Positions 15,173 through 22,863 of a stretch of DNA of 64,000 nt are shown here, in pieces. The first letter of the stretch is position 1, and each line of letters starts with the position of its first letter. Made by a program: the position numbers and the translations under genes. Source of the DNA: Streptomyces umbrinus (lineage in GTDB: Bacteria > Actinomycetota > Actinomycetes > Streptomycetales > Streptomycetaceae); contig NZ_JAUSZI010000001.1 in NCBI RefSeq assembly GCF_030817415.1, positions 8,136 through 72,135 of the forward strand, read 5' to 3'. Below the pieces are notes generated by a model that worked only from the letters and a program-made list of their open reading frames with translations, was not told the origin of the DNA and searched no databases.

Positions 15173-16306
15173 TCAGCCGGTGAGCCGGACGGGCATGAGC
15201 GCGTAGCGCAGGCCCTGGTCGTCGCTGCCGTGGCCGCGCAGGATGGCCGGCTTGACGCTGGAGGTGAAGTGGAAATCGACGGCCTCAGCAGCCTCTGTGG
15301 TGAGGGCGTTGAGGCCGTCGATGAGGAAGCCCGGGTTGAAGGCGATGTTCAGGTCGCCGCCTTCGAGGGCGGTGGTCACGTTGTCGACGGCCTGGGCTTC
15401 GTCGCTGGTCCCGGCCTCCAGCACGAGAGTGCCGTCGGTGGTGAAGGTCAGCCGCACCGGGGTGTTCCCGGTGGCGACCAGGGCGACGCGCTGGACGGCC
15501 TCCTTGAGCGGGGCGATGTCCACCGTGGCGGTGTGAGCAAACTCGGAGGGGAACAGCGCACTGTAGGCGGGCAGGGAGCCTTCGAGGCCGCGCAGGGTGG
15601 TGGTGTGGTGGGCGTCGCGCAGGGTGAACAGGCCGCTGGCGCCGGGGGTCCCGGCCAGCGTCAGGTCCAGGGTGGCGGCTTCGGCAGCTGCCTTGGCGGC
15701 GTCCAGGAGGTCCTTGCCGGGGGCGAGGGCGGTGTGGTCGGCGTCCAGGTTGCAGTGTTTCCAGCTGATGGTGCGCACGGCGAACCGGTAGCGGTCGGTA
15801 GCGGTGAGCGTGAGGGTGCCGGCGTCCTGGTCGTGGCCAAGCGAGATTCCGGCGAGGGACGGAACCGCGGTGTCGTTGCTGGCCGCGCAGGCGACCTGGC
15901 TGACGGCTTCGGCGAACGTCCCGCCGGACAGCGTCCCAGAGGCGGGTCCGGGCTGGGGGAGCTGCGGGTATTCCTCGATCGGCAGGGTGGGCAGCGTGAA
16001 GCGGGCACTGCCCGCCGACAGGATCAGGCGGGGCCCGGCAAGTTCGAACTGCACGACGCCGCGGACGCGGGCGGCGATGTCGGCGAGCAGCCGACCCGAC
16101 ACGAGAGCGCGGCCGGGCTCGGCAACGGTGGCGGCGACGGTGATGTCGGTGGAGGTCTCGTAGTCGAAGCCGCTGATGCGCAGCGTGTCCTCGGCAGCGT
16201 CCAGGAGCAGACCGGCCAGCACGGGGACGGGCGGCCGGGCGGGCAGGCTTTGAGCGGCGTAGCTGACGGCGGCGGCAAGGTCGGTGTGGTCGACGGTGAA
16301 CTGCAC
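15173..16306 (-). CDS. dnaN: DNA polymerase III beta sliding clamp (plasmid-encoded)
   Basis: 377 residues, the length of a bacterial beta clamp, with three repeated domains: MQFTVDHTDLAAAVSYAAQSLPARPPVPVLAGLLLDA..., a middle GGTFAEAVSQVACAASNDTAVPSLAGISLGHD, and the end IDGLNALTTEAAEAVDFHFTSSVKPAIL...LRYALMPVRLTG. The ring tethers polymerases to DNA, and the LMPVRL end forms part of the protein-binding pocket used by polymerases including ImuB/DinB and DnaE2. An extra clamp on a mobile replicon is unusual. Two decayed copies of its 3' end lie 1 and 3.5 kb downstream. Confidence 0.92.
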   Translation of the reverse strand: MQFTVDHTDLAAAVSYAAQSLPARPPVPVLAGLLLDAAEDTLRISGFDYETSTDITVAATVAEPGRALVSGRLLADIAARVRGVVQFELAGPRLILSAGSARFTLPTLPIEEYPQLPQPGPASGTLSGGTFAEAVSQVACAASNDTAVPSLAGISLGHDQDAGTLTLTATDRYRFAVRTISWKHCNLDADHTALAPGKDLLDAAKAAAEAATLDLTLAGTPGASGLFTLRDAHHTTTLRGLEGSLPAYSALFPSEFAHTATVDIAPLKEAVQRVALVATGNTPVRLTFTTDGTLVLEAGTSDEAQAVDNVTTALEGGDLNIAFNPGFLIDGLNALTTEAAEAVDFHFTSSVKPAILRGHGSDDQGLRYALMPVRLTG

Positions 16307-16344
16307 GAAGGGGTCCTGTTCTGTGTCGATGGTCGGGAAACGGT

Positions 16345-16382
16345 CCGGGCGGGACCGCCTGGTTGCAGGCGGCCCCGCCCGG
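16345..16382. terminator. Intergenic GC hairpin
   Basis: GGGCGGGACCGCC...GGCGGCCCCGCCC between the dnaN start and the end of the upstream gene. Probable attenuator or partial terminator in the leftward operon. Confidence 0.5.
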
Positions 16383-16412
16383 GCCGTGGGGGTGCAGAAG
16401 GAGGGGAGTGCG

Positions 16413-16778
16413 TCAGGGCGTGTGGTGCGGGTCGTCGTCGGGTCGCATCCAGCACCACTGCTCCAACTCGTAGGCGGACAGCGCGCACAGCGGGATCTGG
16501 AGGCGCTGTCCGTACGGGTCTTCGACGGTGAGCTGGTCGGTGTCCCTACGGACGATGACCAGCAGTGCGGGGGCCGGGTCGGTGACGTCGGGACGCAGTG
16601 CCCATCCCTGGCCGGGCTCTGCCAGCAGCCACGGGTCCCCGGCGAGGACGCCCTCGCAGACGACCCGGTACGCGACGGTCTCCGGCAGCAGATCGTCCGT
16701 CATCAGCTCGCGGACCAGAGGCTGGATGACCCGGGCGGCGCGCTTGGGCCCGATGAGACGGTCAACGATGGACTGCAT
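16413..16778 (-). CDS. Hypothetical protein
   Basis: 121 residues (MQSIVDRLIGPKRAARVIQPLVRELMTDDLLPETVAYRVVCEGVLAGDPWLLAEPGQGWALRPDV...). A helical N-terminal half is followed by a beta-rich half (ALLVIVRRDTDQLTVEDPYGQRLQIPL). It overlaps the gene upstream by 17 bases. No domain is recognised. The position immediately upstream of dnaN in the same operon suggests a replication- or repair-related accessory. Confidence 0.6.
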   Translation of the reverse strand: MQSIVDRLIGPKRAARVIQPLVRELMTDDLLPETVAYRVVCEGVLAGDPWLLAEPGQGWALRPDVTDPAPALLVIVRRDTDQLTVEDPYGQRLQIPLCALSAYELEQWCWMRPDDDPHHTP

Positions 16779-17049
16779 GCTCGGGGTCCTTCCTCGAGGG
16801 CGGCATGTGCTCAGTGGTCGACGGGAGGCGGGGCGAGGGGATCTCGCCGCGCTCGACTGCCTGCACGGCAGGGCCGGTTGGTGCGGGCTGGGGGAGTTGG
16901 AGGCGCCGCGCGAGGGCGTGGCGGGCGGACAGGTCGTGGGTGGGGTCGTGGATGAACGCGGCGACTACGGCCATCTGGCCGCGCAGGCGTTGCAGTTCGT
17001 CCTCGGCAATGCGTAAGAGCTTCGGGGGTGTCGTGTGTGTGGCAGTCAC
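16762..17049 (-). CDS. Hypothetical helical protein
   Basis: 95 residues, GTG start. The N-terminal helix (LLRIAEDELQRLRGQMAVVAAFIHD) is followed by a proline-rich, probably disordered tail. Its start overlaps the stop of the ASCH gene (GTGA), and it runs 17 bases into the next gene, so it is tightly coupled on both sides. No function known. Confidence 0.55.
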   Translation of the reverse strand: MTATHTTPPKLLRIAEDELQRLRGQMAVVAAFIHDPTHDLSARHALARRLQLPQPAPTGPAVQAVERGEIPSPRLPSTTEHMPPSRKDPEHAVHR

Positions 17050-17711
17050 GCGCCGGCCCCCTGTGCCGTGTACGGGGCGGTCAGTCGGCCGCTCAGGTGC
17101 GGGTTGGCGTCGGTGATCTGGCGCAGCAGCTTCGGGGTGGGGCGCCACAGGCGCTGTGCGCCGCGGGCGGGGACCGGCGTCGTCAGCCGCTGCACCCGCG
17201 CGAGCTCCCAGTGGAAGCAGCCGGGATCGGACCAGAACGTGCACGGCCCGTCGTCGTCGTGGATGCCGGTGAGGTCGGCGACGGCGACCACCGCCCCGCG
17301 CACCGGCTCGTAGTTGTCGTCCAGCCTCGCGCGTACATAGGGCAGAGTCGTGGCCCGGAGGTCGACTTCGGCTCCGGCGTGGATGAGCAGGGTGCCGCGC
17401 CAGTGCGTGGACCAGACGCGGTTCTCGATCCGCTTGGCGACCCGGTCGTCCTCGATGGCGATCAGGTCCGACCAGGGCGGCCGGATGGTCAGGCAGCGCA
17501 GCGGAGTGCGGTCGTGGTCGGGCACGGTCTTGGGCCGGTTGGAGGCCGTGGCGAGCAGTTGGAGGTTGTGGTGCTGCTGCTGGGAGGTCAGCGGCCGTGC
17601 CCCGGCCGGGGTGCGGGTGCGGAAGTAGGTGCCGGTGGGGATGGCTTCGCGGGACAGCCGGGTGAGCAGTGGGCTGTCCGCGACGGGGGCAGCGCTCAGG
17701 TGGGACGCCAT
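17046..17711 (-). CDS. ASCH-domain protein
   Basis: 221 residues. The core LRCLTIRPPWSDLIAIEDDRVAKRIENRVWSTHWRGTLLIHAGAEVD is the ASCH pattern (a PUA-like RNA/DNA-binding fold), followed by VRGAVVAVADLTGIHDDDG and WELARVQRLTTPVPARGAQRLW. ASCH proteins bind nucleic acid, and some act as nucleases or read modified bases. It sits in the operon with the C5 methyltransferase, kinase and clamp. ATG start behind GGAGGACCCC. Confidence 0.82.
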   Translation of the reverse strand: MASHLSAAPVADSPLLTRLSREAIPTGTYFRTRTPAGARPLTSQQQHHNLQLLATASNRPKTVPDHDRTPLRCLTIRPPWSDLIAIEDDRVAKRIENRVWSTHWRGTLLIHAGAEVDLRATTLPYVRARLDDNYEPVRGAVVAVADLTGIHDDDGPCTFWSDPGCFHWELARVQRLTTPVPARGAQRLWRPTPKLLRQITDANPHLSGRLTAPYTAQGAGA

Positions 17712-17904
17712 ACTGGGGTCCTCCCTCTCGTCTCGTACGGGATGGATGGGCCCGGGGCAGCCGACTAGCCGCCAAGCACAGGCGGCTGTCCCAGGGCGGA
17801 ACTTGAGGTCGAAGTCGCTGGAGTTGGTCCAGCTGGAGGGGCTCCTCCAGCCGCTGTACTGTCCCGGTCCCTGCGGGAGCCGGCCGGGACAACGCAGAGT
17901 GCGC

Positions 17905-18393
17905 TCAACTCACGGACGGTTCAGCGAGCTCGGAAGCCAGGTGGACGGTGCCGAAGCCTTCGGCGAGCAGCTGCTCGCGGGTGGGCGTCAGCTCATGGAG
18001 TTCGCGTACGACGTGCGGCGGAACAACCCGGTCGCGGGCGGTGTTCTGTGTCTCCACCGTGGCGAGCGGGACGTCGAACAGGACTGCTGTGGTGGGGCGT
18101 TGCCAGTAGCGGGCGCGGGCCAGTAGTCCGGCTCTCACGTGCGCCATGACGTTGGTGGAGTCGAGAATCGTGCAGAGGTTCCGGGCCAGCCGCGCGTCCA
18201 GGAGCAGGTTCTGGATCTTGGCTGCGACCGGGGTTGCGGTCTGGTCGGCCTCGGAGTCGGTCGCGGCCAGCCGGTAAAGATCGAGGCAGATGCGCCAGCT
18301 GGCGGGGTACCGGGCGGCGAAGGTCGACTTGCCGCAGCCGGGCGGGCCGACCAGGGCGCACACGGTGCCGGCGGGCAGGGTCAGCGGTTGCAT
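17905..18393 (-). CDS. P-loop nucleotide/polynucleotide kinase (AAA_33 type)
   Basis: 162 residues. Walker A is GPPGCGKSTFA (about residues 16-26), followed by ASWRICLDLYRL, ARNLCTILDSTNVMAHVRAGLLARARYWQRP and TTAVLFDVPLATVETQNTARDRVVPPHVVREL. This is the pattern of the small Pnkp/T4-kinase-like ATPases, which transfer phosphate to nucleic-acid 5' ends or nucleotides. The 190 bases downstream (17712-17904) show nothing notable. The substrate is not determinable from sequence. Confidence 0.8.
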   Translation of the reverse strand: MQPLTLPAGTVCALVGPPGCGKSTFAARYPASWRICLDLYRLAATDSEADQTATPVAAKIQNLLLDARLARNLCTILDSTNVMAHVRAGLLARARYWQRPTTAVLFDVPLATVETQNTARDRVVPPHVVRELHELTPTREQLLAEGFGTVHLASELAEPSVS

Positions 18394-18419
18394 CGGGTCC
18401 TTTCAGTGGAAGGGGCCCC

Positions 18420-18462
18420 GGCCGTGCCTGCACGGCGGCGGGCACGGCGCTCGGGGCGGGTG
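18420..18462. terminator. GC hairpin between methyltransferase and kinase genes
   Basis: CCCCGGCCGTGCC...GGGCACGGCGCTCGGGG, just after the methyltransferase stop. Probable intra-operon terminator or attenuator. Confidence 0.4.
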
Positions 18463-18470
18463 GGCGGCGG

Positions 18471-20264
18471 TCAGCCGGAAGTACGGTCAAACGTGTGGAT
18501 GACGGCTCGAAGCCGGGACCCGATCCACGCTCCGACCTGCGGGGATACGGCGTTACCGAACCCGTCGACCTGGCCGCTGGCGGGACCCCAGACGGTGAAG
18601 GTGCCGCGGTAGTCGCGGAAATTCACGTCGAAGCCGCAGCCTCGGCCGATCTCATGGGCAGCCATCATGCGGAAGTAGCAGTCCTCAAGCGGCAGATCCG
18701 TGAGCGCGGCCCGCCACTGCGCCATGAGCAGAGCAGTCGTGTCGCGGGCGGTGAGCGTGCCCAGCGGGTCACTGAGCGGGTGCGGCGCGGTCTCGTTCCC
18801 TGTGGCGCCGTTCTGCTTGAACCAGCCGGCGGCAGAGACGACGCCGGGGATCTGCTCGGCAGTGAACGTCGGCATCGCCTCGGTGTGCACCGCAGGGACG
18901 GTGTTCTTCCGGTAGGGGACGACTCCGGAGGACACCACGGCGAGGGTCTCCGAGCCGACCTGGGTGGGCAGCGGCTCGCCGACACCGCGCGGGCCGCCCT
19001 GGAAGTTGTCGACCGCGATCGCGACCGGCGGCGTGAGGAGCCCCGTGGTGTTGGTGGCAGGCTGAGCCCACAACGGCTGGTCGAAGCCACGCGAACGGCA
19101 GTTGGATCCCGGACGCTCGAATGTGTTCCCGGCGGCGGCGATGATCGCGCCGGTCGACAGCATCGAGGGCTCCTGCCGGCTGGTCTGCGTCACCACCGGC
19201 TGCCACGGATGCCGCCCGGAGCCGTGCACGGCCGGCGACGGAATGAGCACCGCGGGGAAGTCGGCGAACCGCTGGCGGCACCGTTCCGCGCGGGCCATCG
19301 TCGACCGTGCGAGCGGCCCGGTGAACCCGTCCTTGAACGTCTTGACCGGCTTGTCGCCGATCCGAATCCCGAGGTCGCTTAGATCGAGCGCAGCCAGCGA
19401 CGGCGTCATCGGCGGGACGACTTCACGGCGGCAGCTCGGGCACCGGTAGTTGTACTGCTTGCCGTAGCGCACCGACCCGCTGTCCGGGACCCCGGTCTTC
19501 CACGTCCACACCGCCTCAACATCCCTGTCGCAGTGCAGGCACCGCGACACCGGCCGGTGGTCGAGGTCAGGGGCGGGCAAGGACTTGTCCCAGAACGCGA
19601 TGTACAGCCGGTCGCGCGACTGCGGCACACCGAAGAACATCGAGTTCAGGTACAGCACCTTGTGCCGGTAGTTGAGCAGATCGAACTGCCGCAACCACCA
19701 CCGGTAGGTGCTGCCGTCGCCGACCTTCGGGCGGTTCGGGAGCGCGGGCCCCCACGAGGTGAGTTCCGTCGTGCACTCAACGAGGATCAGCCGCGGGTGG
19801 TGCTTGGCGGCGTAGTGCAGGACGCACGACGCTGTCGCCCGATCCCGCTCGGACTTCGTGACCCGTGCCTCATAGTCGGGGTCGTCGAAGCCGAACAAGG
19901 TCAAGCCCTGCTCATATGCCTTGATCGTGTTTGCCTGGCTATGGCTGGTGCAGCTCACGCCCGCAGCCAGGAGGTCCGCTGCGGGGAGGTCCCGGGCGTC
20001 GTGGTAGTCGGCTGCTTCGGGGTCGACCAGGTCGGCGATCCAGTGCTCGGCCTCGGGGTGATTCGCCTCGTGGACCTGGACTTTGTACGGGTCGTGGTTT
20101 GCGGCCATGATCGTGGTGAACCCGGCGTCCCCAATGCCTTTGGTGAGGCCGCCGAAGCCGGAGAACAAGTCGACGGCGACGTAGTCGTCGTGGCGGAACC
20201 GGCGGCGTCTGGTGGCCGGCCGGTGCGTGGCGGTGCGGCGCTTCTTCTTGGACACGGGGGCCAT
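18471..20264 (-). CDS. C5-cytosine DNA methyltransferase with inserted zinc ribbon
   Basis: 597 residues. Motif I is VDLFSGFGGL (residues ~31-40), the catalytic-loop cysteine is in AAGVSCTSHSQAN, motif VI-like is LVECTTEL, motif VIII is VPQSRDRLYIAFWD and motif X is DGFGNAVSPQVGAWIG. Unusually the residue before the catalytic cysteine is serine rather than proline, and a four-cysteine ribbon (CLHC...CPSC) interrupts the middle. These features are seen in some actinophage enzymes. No restriction endonuclease is adjacent, so it acts as an orphan. Its start overlaps the WhiB-like gene's stop (TGATG). Confidence 0.88.
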   Translation of the reverse strand: MAPVSKKKRRTATHRPATRRRRFRHDDYVAVDLFSGFGGLTKGIGDAGFTTIMAANHDPYKVQVHEANHPEAEHWIADLVDPEAADYHDARDLPAADLLAAGVSCTSHSQANTIKAYEQGLTLFGFDDPDYEARVTKSERDRATASCVLHYAAKHHPRLILVECTTELTSWGPALPNRPKVGDGSTYRWWLRQFDLLNYRHKVLYLNSMFFGVPQSRDRLYIAFWDKSLPAPDLDHRPVSRCLHCDRDVEAVWTWKTGVPDSGSVRYGKQYNYRCPSCRREVVPPMTPSLAALDLSDLGIRIGDKPVKTFKDGFTGPLARSTMARAERCRQRFADFPAVLIPSPAVHGSGRHPWQPVVTQTSRQEPSMLSTGAIIAAAGNTFERPGSNCRSRGFDQPLWAQPATNTTGLLTPPVAIAVDNFQGGPRGVGEPLPTQVGSETLAVVSSGVVPYRKNTVPAVHTEAMPTFTAEQIPGVVSAAGWFKQNGATGNETAPHPLSDPLGTLTARDTTALLMAQWRAALTDLPLEDCYFRMMAAHEIGRGCGFDVNFRDYRGTFTVWGPASGQVDGFGNAVSPQVGAWIGSRLRAVIHTFDRTSG

Positions 20265-20590
20265 CAGGCGACGACACCGACCCAGTCGAGTCCGTGGCGC
20301 AGCTGGAGGCGGCGGCGCAGACCGGCGCGGTCCCAGGAGGTGGTCGCAGCCCAGATGCCGGTGGGGGTCAACTTCGGGTTGGCGAGCGCCCACTTGAGGC
20401 AGCCGGCCGCGATCGGGCAGCCGCGGCAGGCCGTGCGGGCACGCTCGATGCGGTCCCGGTCGTCCTTGCTGTTCTGACCGAGCTCATGGACGAACAGAGC
20501 GGGGTCCGTGCGGCAGGCCAGCGTCGTGTTGGTGTGGGGGAAGGGGATCCGGGGATCGGCCTCGGGGGCCGGTGCGGTCGCAGTGCGCAT
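20264..20590 (-). CDS. WhiB-like iron-sulfur regulator
   Basis: 108 residues with the four WhiB cysteines: LACRTDP, then ARTACRGCPIAAGC (CxxC plus a further Cys), followed by the turn and helix ALANPKLTPTGIWAATTSWDR, which replaces the usual G-V-W-G-G. WhiB-like proteins hold a 4Fe-4S cluster and bind the main sigma factor to redirect transcription. The start has AAGGAGGG eight bases upstream. It is translationally coupled to the methyltransferase, suggesting joint control; plasmid and phage copies are common in Streptomyces. Confidence 0.88.
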   Translation of the reverse strand: MRTATAPAPEADPRIPFPHTNTTLACRTDPALFVHELGQNSKDDRDRIERARTACRGCPIAAGCLKWALANPKLTPTGIWAATTSWDRAGLRRRLQLRHGLDWVGVVA

Positions 20591-20647
20591 GGATGAGCCC
20601 TCCTTGCGGAGCGATCGAAGAATGAGGGGAGAAGAGGTGCCGCGCCG

Positions 20648-20929
20648 TCAGGCGTGGTCGTCGGCGGCCTTGCCGCGCTTGGGCTGCGGGTCGGAGGCAA
20701 ACCGGCCCTGCCGTGCTTTCACGGGGTTGGCGGTGATCCACTCCTCGGCACAGACCTTGTGGACCGGTTCGTCACGGTGGGAGCGCATCGGCGTCGGCTC
20801 CGTGCACAGCACGCACGGCAGGTCCCGCCAGCGGTCGAAATGCTGGTGGTGCTTCCAGACCAGGAGCTCGCCGGGAGCCGGAACCAGGCCCGGCTCGAAC
20901 GGCTCCGGCTTACGGGGCCTGGCAGTCAT
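20648..20929 (-). CDS. Small zinc-finger-like protein
   Basis: 93 residues with CVLC and a later VHKVC plus histidines (SHRDEPVHKVCAEEW), consistent with one zinc site, ending in a basic tail. Its ATG overlaps the stop of the GGDEF gene. Short zinc proteins of this type are frequent in Streptomyces plasmid operons; function unknown. Confidence 0.6.
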   Translation of the reverse strand: MTARPRKPEPFEPGLVPAPGELLVWKHHQHFDRWRDLPCVLCTEPTPMRSHRDEPVHKVCAEEWITANPVKARQGRFASDPQPKRGKAADDHA

Positions 20930-21627
20930 GCGGCGGGCAGATGGGTGCCGGGGCGGCCTGGGCGGCGGCCGTGGACCGCGGGCGCGTAGGCGTCCTGACG
21001 GGTCGCCACATACCCGAGCGGCTGCTGGCCCGTCTTGACCTGATACATCGCCGTGTCCGCGCCGCGCAGGAGCCGGGAGGCGCCGGCCGCGTCGGGCAGG
21101 TCGGATGCGCGGGCGATACCGATGGACACCGCCGGGCGCAGGATCTGCCCCTCGATGTCGCGCAGCGGTTGCCCGTCGTGATGGACCGGCTGTGCCAGCA
21201 CCTCGCGCAGCGCGAGGACCTCGCGGACCGCCGCGGCGCGCGGCAGCAGCAGCGCGACGCCGAACTCGTCACCACCCAGGCGGGCGGCGAGCCCGCTCCG
21301 GCCGGCGGCCCACGCACTCAGGCGACGGCCGGTCGCGGCGATCAGGGCGTCACCGGCGGCGTGCCCGAAGCGGTCGTTGACGGTCTTCAGGCCGTCGACG
21401 TCGGCGACCAGGACGTGCAAGTACTCGCGGCGGGCGCGGGCAAGCCGGTCGACCCGGTCGATGAGGATGTCGCGGCCGGGCAGGCCGGTGAGCGGGTCGC
21501 GGCGGGCGGTGTGCAGCTGGCGGCGTACGCGGACGTCGTCCGCGAGGACCGCCAGGGCGAGCGGCACCGCGGTTGCGGCGATGACGAGTGTGCGGGACGG
21601 CAGCCGTAAGGCGCCGGATCCGGGCAT
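20926..21627 (-). CDS. GGDEF-domain diguanylate cyclase
   Basis: 233 residues: one membrane helix (about 12-30, TLVIAATAVPLALAVLA), then a complete GGDEF domain with RDPLTGLPGRDILIDRV, VADVDGLKTVNDRFGH, the active-site loop RLGGDEFGVAL and SIGIAR. The intact GGDEF predicts synthesis of cyclic di-GMP at the membrane, an important developmental signal in Streptomyces. No inhibitory-site RxxD is obvious. A plasmid-borne cyclase could influence host development; 2 kb upstream is a Pycsar-type effector. Confidence 0.85.
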   Translation of the reverse strand: MPGSGALRLPSRTLVIAATAVPLALAVLADDVRVRRQLHTARRDPLTGLPGRDILIDRVDRLARARREYLHVLVADVDGLKTVNDRFGHAAGDALIAATGRRLSAWAAGRSGLAARLGGDEFGVALLLPRAAAVREVLALREVLAQPVHHDGQPLRDIEGQILRPAVSIGIARASDLPDAAGASRLLRGADTAMYQVKTGQQPLGYVATRQDAYAPAVHGRRPGRPGTHLPAA

Positions 21628-21665
21628 GATGGTCTCCGTTCTCGCCCTTGCGGGCGGGCATGGGA

Positions 21666-21704
21666 GAGGCGCACCCCGGCTGTCCAGGCTTGGGGGTGCG
21701 CCTC
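21666..21704. terminator. Hairpin between HTH and GGDEF genes
   Basis: A perfect 12-base-pair stem, GAGGCGCACCCC/GGGGTGCGCCTC. It lies downstream of the HTH gene and in the leader of the GGDEF gene, so terminator or attenuator. Confidence 0.6.
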
Positions 21705-21826
21705 TTGTCTTTGATCATTCGTTCCTGGTCTGACCAGGCGGTCGGGCGTGCTGGAAGGTGCTTGTCGTCTCGCGACGGAGACGGGAAGCATCCGGGGCGG
21801 CCGGCCTGCCTCCTAGCTGTGCCATC

Positions 21827-22102
21827 TCAGGAGGTTGGTGCCCCGGCCTTGCTCATCGCTCGGTAGGCGGCGAGCATGTCGCCGATCTTCTGCCGCGACT
21901 TGCCCAACTCCCGGGCGATCTCGGCCTGGGTCCAGTCGCCGCTGTCGACGGCTTCGGCGATGGCGGCGCCACGCTCGTGGGCGAGCGCGCCCTTGGCGAC
22001 GTCGATCAGTTCGGGGGCGCGGCGGGCCCGTTCGAGGGGAGGCAGCGCGGCGAGCTGCTGGAGCGCGGTGATGAGTTCGGGGAGTGTGGCCGGCCTAGTC
22101 AT
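21827..22102 (-). CDS. Helix-turn-helix protein
   Basis: 91 residues. The C-terminal half holds a clear helix-turn-helix (SGDWTQAEIARELGKSRQKIGDMLAAYRAM); the N-terminal half is a helix hairpin (LPELITALQQLAALPPLERARRAPEL). Similar small regulators are common in Streptomyces mobile elements. It may control this operon, but no matching operator can be tied to it. Confidence 0.75.
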   Translation of the reverse strand: MTRPATLPELITALQQLAALPPLERARRAPELIDVAKGALAHERGAAIAEAVDSGDWTQAEIARELGKSRQKIGDMLAAYRAMSKAGAPTS

Positions 22103-22159
22103 GGGCGTTCTCGTTTCTTCGTGCGGGAGGGGGCCGGTTTCCCGGCCCCCTCGGTTGGT

Positions 22160-22369
22160 CTAGTTCATGAACTCCGCGTATCCGCTCTGCCGGCCTTCGA
22201 GGACTAACCGGCCGGTCCGCCGGTCGCTGAGCTCCAACTTGTGGGTGCTGTCGTAGCGGGCGGCCCACTCGTCGAACATCTCGTAGGCGGTGTCCTCGTC
22301 GACCTTGAAGTAGAACCGCTTGACCGGGGTCTTGTCGGCGTTCTTGATCTCGATCTGGTAGGTCTTCAT
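22160..22369 (-). CDS. Small hypothetical protein behind a palindromic promoter
   Basis: 69 residues (MKTYQIEIKNADKTPVKRFYFKVDEDTAYEMFDEWAARYDSTHKLELSDRRTGRLVLEGRQSGYAEFMN), probably a small alpha/beta fold. It is the first gene downstream of a strong promoter overlapped by a GTAC-bounded palindrome, so it is likely to be regulated by a repressor. Family not recognised. Confidence 0.65.
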   Translation of the reverse strand: MKTYQIEIKNADKTPVKRFYFKVDEDTAYEMFDEWAARYDSTHKLELSDRRTGRLVLEGRQSGYAEFMN

Positions 22370-22412
22370 CTCCGCTGCCCTCTCTGCTGTTGTCGTCCTT
22401 ACACATGTAAAT

Positions 22413-22455
22413 GTACCCCCCTAAGGGGGTACGGTCAACCCTAGGGGGGTACATT
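22413..22455 (-). promoter_or_regulatory. Promoter with overlapping 20-base palindromic operator
   Basis: On the minus strand TTGACC and TACATT are separated by 17 bases, a good sigma-70-type promoter. The spacer and -10 carry the near-perfect palindrome GTACCCCCCTAAGGGGGTAC, and a second half-copy (CCCTAGGGGGGTAC) overlaps the -35 side. G/C-tract palindromes flanked by TA are the type bound by CsoR-family metal sensors, but no csoR gene is seen here. Confidence 0.65.
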
Positions 22456-22680
22456 CTTCAAGATTTTCAGTCCGGGGCTCTGACCAGGACTTTCGCGTCG
22501 CCGGTGCCGTGCAGCTGGTCGAAGGACGCCAAGCCGTAGACATCCCACAGCAGCTCTCGTTCGAAGACTTCGTGTAACCAACGTCCCGAGACACCACACC
22601 TAGCCGATGCTGCGGCCGTCCCCGGGGTCCCGGGCCGGTACCCAGTGGCTGACGCCGTGGTTCGGGCTGAGCATGGACGT

Positions 22681-22836
22681 ATGGCATCCACACCGATGGA
22701 CCGTGAGTCAGCCGACCGCATCGGCGATGCCGCGGCGCGGGACCCGGAGAGTCCGACCGCAGTGTCGGGATTCGATGAGCGGGCCGACGCGGCAGCAGAA
22801 CGCAACGAGCCGGACGACTGGGATGACGACGACTGA
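22681..22836 (+). CDS. Short acidic protein (AAxRxPES.. repeat type)
   Basis: 51 residues: MASTPMDRESADRIGDAAARDPESPTAVSGFDERADAAAERNEPDDWDDDD. The pattern A-x-R-I-x-x-A-A-A-R-x-P-x-S...F-x-x-R-A-x-x-A-A is that of a widespread short Streptomyces family, sometimes labelled seed-maturation-like. Probably disordered. The ribosome site is weak. Confidence 0.5.
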   Translation: MASTPMDRESADRIGDAAARDPESPTAVSGFDERADAAAERNEPDDWDDDD

Positions 22837-22863
22837 GTGAGGCGGCTGCCGAAGGTGCCGTGG

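Noticed and set aside
16762..17892. Long leftward frame of 376 codons overlapping the ASCH gene
   Set aside because: Only its last 95 codons (from GTG 17049) make sense; the rest is an out-of-frame arginine/proline-rich shadow.
22467..22583. Leftward coding-like remnant (RWLHEVFERELLWDVYGLASFDQLHGTGDAKVLVRAPD)
   Set aside because: It reads like the end of a protein but has no start or ribosome site, and no family could be recognised; too weak to list as a gene.
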